Shown: positions 5,915-8,949 of the stretch, in pieces | Position numbering within the stretch: the first letter of the stretch is position 1 | Layout of the letters: each line of letters opens with the position of its first letter | Source: Terriglobales bacterium | GTDB lineage: Bacteria; Acidobacteriota; Terriglobia; Terriglobales; Acidobacteriaceae | Direction: 5' to 3' | Length of the DNA: 8,949 nucleotides | NCBI GenBank assembly: GCA_019241735.1 | Contig: JAFAWN010000418.1 | Location: forward strand, 1 to 8,949 | Notes under the pieces: generated by a model | What the model saw: the letters and a program-made list of their open reading frames with translations, nothing else | The model's database searches: none | Told to the model about the DNA's origin: nothing | Made by a program: the position numbers and the translations under genes

Positions 5915-8054
5915 CTAATCGCGCTTTGCCCGAAAGATGAGCGTCCACTACCTGTTCAATTCGTGATGCGATTTCCAGTATCCGCTCTTCGTTTGTACCG
6001 GTAGATCTGACACTGAGCGTTTGCGAGCAAATCACGGGTATGCTGTTTGCCCCACTCAGCTTTTGCATCTGCTGCCTGATTCTCTGAGCCATAATTGCGA
6101 AGCCGGCCGCATCTGTACACGCGACAATGAAGAAACTCTGAACTGGACCACCCTCGCTCATCGAAGGTAGTAGAACGTCTCTGTCATCGTGAATACACTT
6201 TTCCAGGATCCTGCGGGCGTCAGCCACAGCCAATTGCGTGGCATTTTGCATTGTCAGTTCTACGGCAATCAGAGTAACGAAACCGGGCCCAATGTTCTGA
6301 TCCGTCAGGATGGGCGCATACAGTTTTGTCGTTGAGAACAGTGGCAGCGTGAAGAAGAAAGTGCTGCCTTGTTCCAGCACACTCTCCACCCAGATACTCC
6401 CACCGTGAAGCAAAACCAGCTCACGTGCGATAAATAGACCCAAACCAAGGCCGCTACGGCTTTCCTCATTGGCGCTTCTCACTTGCGCCAGGCGGTCAAA
6501 AACGATCTTGCAGTTTTCGGCGGAGATTCCACATCCTGAGTCGCAAACCGACAGTAGCAGGAAATTACTGTCTTCGAGATATATGCGGCTCGCAACCGTA
6601 ACTATTCCCTTGGGCGCGGTGAACTTGATTGCATTATCAATAAGATTGGTCAGAATCTGGCGCACCCGAGACGCGTCCGCCCAGATGAATGCAGCGCAGG
6701 GGGCGAGTTCGCATTCTAGGGTTACACCTTTCGTAGCCGCCATCCCGCGGCAGGTTTTAACTATTTCAACCATTAGCTCGCTGGCATCCACCCGCCGGGG
6801 CTCCACTGAAAGTTTGTGAGTGTCGGCACGGGTAATATCGAGTAGATCGCCGACCATGTGTTTGAGCTGGCTAACATTAGGCAGGGCCATCGAGAGATGC
6901 TCATGCTGTTCCGGCGTGAGATCACCCAGCAAGCCATCCAATAGATTCGTGGTGAAAAAATATATCGCGGTCAAGGGCGTCCGCAGTTCGTGCGAGACGT
7001 GCGAGAGAAATTTATCCTGCAACCGGGCGCGTCCCCGCCGGGACTCTTCCATGGCGTCGGCAAGCGCTCTTTGCTCGGTCGCATCCTGGATAATGACGGC
7101 AAGGTCTGCGCCGCTGGTTTCCTGATGCAATAGTGACGTAATGCTGATGTGCGCCCAAAATTCATTGTGATTATTTCTGGTCAGCCATCCATCGTGATCC
7201 GATTTTCCTGTTTCCAGGGCATGACTCAAGTGTTTTTCAGGTAAAGAAGCGTCAATATCGTGCTGAGTGAAGATGCGGGAAAAGCTTTGACCTACGATCG
7301 TGAAATCGTAACCCAGCATGCGCCTGGCCCCGCTGTTCCAACTGGTCACCAGGCCGCTCGAATCCATTGTGAACAGGGCATGCTGGGTGGCGCCTTCGAC
7401 CAGGATGCGGAAATGCCGGTTTGTTTCTGAAAGTTTGGTTTTAAGGATTGCGCCGTACCGTTGTTGCAGGAACGCATGTCCTAACGCTAGAAGCAAGTCA
7501 GCCGACGCCTGAAGAATGGTTCCGCTGACTGGACGCTGATTCCGTGCGACGTCCCATAATTTCTGAGGCGGCGCTCCGGTACTGCGGGAGACCCTGCGCA
7601 GTATGAGTGAATCGGGATACCGGTCGAAAACCTGACCTGCAATAATGGCGCCCAGCCGTTTATTCTCCAGGATCAGAGGCACGGCGACATGGGTGAGCCC
7701 CGCCCCATCCCGCATCATCACCGTCTTGCCCGTTGCGAGCGCCTCATTCACGGCGGTACAGGGGGCTGGGGGCACCACGCAGAAAGGGCAAGCGGAACTG
7801 GAATTGGAGGCCGCATGCCGCAGCATGCTCCAGACAGGTTGAGGGTTGTGACACTCGCCTAGAAGATTTCCCTGGCAGTCCGTCAAGGCGACAGCAACGG
7901 TTATGGTGCGGCCAAAGGTGGTAAGAATCTCACTCCACGCAGTGAAGTCCAGCAAATCTGAGCGCAAAGCGGGTGATAATTCGAGACTTTCCTCTGGGGC
8001 GGCAGCTCTGGTTGAAGCCTTCACCTCCGGGGGGGCAGGCGCGCCCGAAGTCAT
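5886..8054 (-). CDS. Soluble sensor histidine kinase: PocR-PAS-HisKA-HATPase with degenerate GGDEF-like C-terminus
   Basis: A 722-residue cytoplasmic histidine kinase with no membrane segments or signal peptide. Residues about 32-200 match a PocR-type ligand-sensing domain (GNLLGE, a Cys-rich segment with Cys89/Cys92/Cys99, AGLTHVAVPLI, IIAGQVF). Residues about 212-330 form a PAS domain (ALFTMDSSGLVTSWNSGARRMLGY), followed by a short coiled linker. The dimerisation domain has the H-box FLSHVSHELRTPL with phosphoacceptor His355. The ATPase domain has the N-box NLIDNAIKF (470-478), G1 DSGCGI (505-510) and G2 GLGLGLFIA (535-543), so it should be catalytically active. Residues about 590-705 follow the spacing of a GGDEF domain but lack the GGDEF residues. 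The start ATG overlaps the stop of the upstream KaiC-like gene (ATGA, 8054-8051), indicating translational coupling and a shared job. It contains no fused receiver; a remnant one may follow. The signal sensed is unknown. Confidence 0.92.
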   Translation of the reverse strand: MTSGAPAPPEVKASTRAAAPEESLELSPALRSDLLDFTAWSEILTTFGRTITVAVALTDCQGNLLGECHNPQPVWSMLRHAASNSSSACPFCVVPPAPCTAVNEALATGKTVMMRDGAGLTHVAVPLILENKRLGAIIAGQVFDRYPDSLILRRVSRSTGAPPQKLWDVARNQRPVSGTILQASADLLLALGHAFLQQRYGAILKTKLSETNRHFRILVEGATQHALFTMDSSGLVTSWNSGARRMLGYDFTIVGQSFSRIFTQHDIDASLPEKHLSHALETGKSDHDGWLTRNNHNEFWAHISITSLLHQETSGADLAVIIQDATEQRALADAMEESRRGRARLQDKFLSHVSHELRTPLTAIYFFTTNLLDGLLGDLTPEQHEHLSMALPNVSQLKHMVGDLLDITRADTHKLSVEPRRVDASELMVEIVKTCRGMAATKGVTLECELAPCAAFIWADASRVRQILTNLIDNAIKFTAPKGIVTVASRIYLEDSNFLLLSVCDSGCGISAENCKIVFDRLAQVRSANEESRSGLGLGLFIARELVLLHGGSIWVESVLEQGSTFFFTLPLFSTTKLYAPILTDQNIGPGFVTLIAVELTMQNATQLAVADARRILEKCIHDDRDVLLPSMSEGGPVQSFFIVACTDAAGFAIMAQRIRQQMQKLSGANSIPVICSQTLSVRSTGTNEERILEIASRIEQVVDAHLSGKARLVEWKGNPDR

Positions 8055-8949
8055 TCTGTCCCTGGTGCGGTGGCTGCGCTCTTAGTTCGCTTTGTAAATG
8101 TGAGCCTGGTCGGCGCCCTGCTCAGCAGGCTCGAATAACTCTGCAGCGGAAGATGGGGAGCCAAACTCCCTTCCAACGGCACTAAAGAGATGCCATTCTG
8201 GCCAATTACGAATTCACGAGTGTCAAATGAATGGTTACTTCCCCGGGATTTGACTACCGATATGCAACGACGAAGTGAATTATTGATCTCGACCAGACTT
8301 AACAAAACCAGGTTGTCGACAATTGAGCTAAGCGGGAAGTCTGGCATGTAAGAGGATATGCCAAGGAACTCGGGATTCTCATAGTTGAAAAAGCTAGTCA
8401 TGAGACGCCGCTTGCTAAAGGCAACTATGGCGTGAAAGAAATCCCGATAGACGCTAACGTCTCCGATAGCGCTACTGTAACTTGTCATGCCATCTATCAC
8501 CATCCGCTGTATATCGTTCTCTTCGACTTCCTTGATGATGCTGGCGTAGTGAGAATCTATGTCCAGCTCCTGGGGATTTTCGAATAAGATCTTGATGGTC
8601 CCGTCATCAACCTGTTCTTGGAGATTCAGGCCGAGAGTTTGAGCATTACGGACAATTTGCGCCGGGTGCTCATCTAAGGAGATAAGCAAACCTCTCGTTT
8701 TCTCTTTCAGAGCTCCCTGGCGAAGAATCTGGGTCCCCAGTACTGTTTTTCCCACTCCGGAAACTCCGACCACCACGGTAGTCGACCCATCAAAAACTCC
8801 CCCTCCAAATAGGGCATCGATGGATTCAACTCCAATGACTGATCTCAGGGTGTCGGAAGTGGGCTGTGTTCCTTTCCAGCTTATGGGAGCTTGCACCCGG
8901 CGGAAGACTTCGATTCCCTTGCCTTCTGTGATCCGCAAACCATGCTCTC
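8051..8949 (-). CDS. KaiC-like (RecA/RAD55 superfamily) ATPase, C-terminal domain, 5' partial
   Basis: The frame is open through the right edge, so the true start lies outside. The TTG at 8938-8936 is internal, because the codons before it read E-H-G and join LRITEGKGIEV, the pattern that closes a KaiC domain. Thus a whole first domain probably lies upstream. Counting the first complete codon (8947-8945) as residue 1, the visible domain has IGVESIDALFGGG (37-49), Walker A GVSGVGKT (61-68), the acidic pair LDEHPAQ (Asp92, Glu93; KaiC has Glu-Glu), and Walker B MVIDG (149-153). It ends with VVKSRGSNH and REFVIGQNGISL, then SRAPTRLTF, close to the KaiC SGSPTRITV segment before its C-terminal tail. 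Ser207-Ser208 (8329-8324) align with the KaiC phosphosites Ser431-Thr432. Role: probably a hexameric ATPase acting as a signalling switch with the coupled histidine kinase; a clock function is not shown. kaiA and kaiB are not visible. Confidence 0.88.
   Translation of the reverse strand, partial: EHGLRITEGKGIEVFRRVQAPISWKGTQPTSDTLRSVIGVESIDALFGGGVFDGSTTVVVGVSGVGKTVLGTQILRQGALKEKTRGLLISLDEHPAQIVRNAQTLGLNLQEQVDDGTIKILFENPQELDIDSHYASIIKEVEENDIQRMVIDGMTSYSSAIGDVSVYRDFFHAIVAFSKRRLMTSFFNYENPEFLGISSYMPDFPLSSIVDNLVLLSLVEINNSLRRCISVVKSRGSNHSFDTREFVIGQNGISLVPLEGSLAPHLPLQSYSSLLSRAPTRLTFTKRTKSAATAPGTE

Noticed and set aside
8936..8938. TTG as start codon of the KaiC-like gene
   Set aside because: The frame stays open upstream and the residues on both sides of it form one continuous KaiC domain-end motif.
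5691..8949. Integrated mobile element at tRNA-Leu
   Set aside because: No integrase, transposase or duplicated tRNA 3' end is visible in the window.

Overview
The window looks like chromosomal DNA from a free-living soil-type bacterium, most probably Acidobacteriota (Terriglobia-like). This is an inference from gene content (gap-pgk-tpiA order, a FHS-family sugar symporter, a PocR-type histidine kinase beside a KaiC-like ATPase) and moderate GC. No rRNA or phylogenetic marker has been compared. There are no phage genes, IS elements or CRISPR arrays in the window.

Layout. Bases 1-791 (minus) hold the N-terminal 263 codons of a polynucleotide-kinase-like P-loop protein that runs off the left edge; it carries a long basic Arg/Gly-rich tail before the kinase domain. 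A divergent intergenic region (792-1091) contains a candidate promoter and a perfect 14-bp palindrome. It leads into a plus-strand triose-phosphate operon: gap (1092-2102), pgk (2158-3366) and tpiA (3399-4151), encoding three successive enzymes of lower glycolysis/gluconeogenesis with their catalytic residues intact. A short stem-loop fills the 25-bp convergent gap to a minus-strand GluP/FucP-type sugar:H+ symporter (4177-5544). Its upstream region (5545-5690) has an extended -10 and a pair of direct repeats. A complete tRNA-Leu(GAG) with encoded CCA lies at 5691-5775 (plus).

Bases 5776-8949 are a minus-strand signalling module. A KaiC-like (RecA/RAD55-superfamily) ATPase enters from the right edge. 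The frame stays open to base 8949 and the first visible residues are the end of a preceding KaiC domain, so this is probably the C-terminal half of a two-domain KaiC. It overlaps by ATGA with a soluble 722-residue hybrid-sensing histidine kinase (PocR, PAS, HisKA, HATPase, plus a C-terminal region resembling a degenerate GGDEF fold). Past the kinase, overlapping its end, is a short reading frame that begins like a response-regulator receiver domain but runs into the antisense of the tRNA; it may be a truncated remnant.

How they fit. The left half is ordinary central carbon metabolism with a nearby sugar importer. The most interesting part is the translationally coupled KaiC-like ATPase and histidine kinase. 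It is architecturally comparable to KaiC output through a histidine kinase in cyanobacteria, here with a Ser-Ser pair aligned to the KaiC phosphosites. No kaiA or kaiB is visible, but the window ends inside the KaiC gene.
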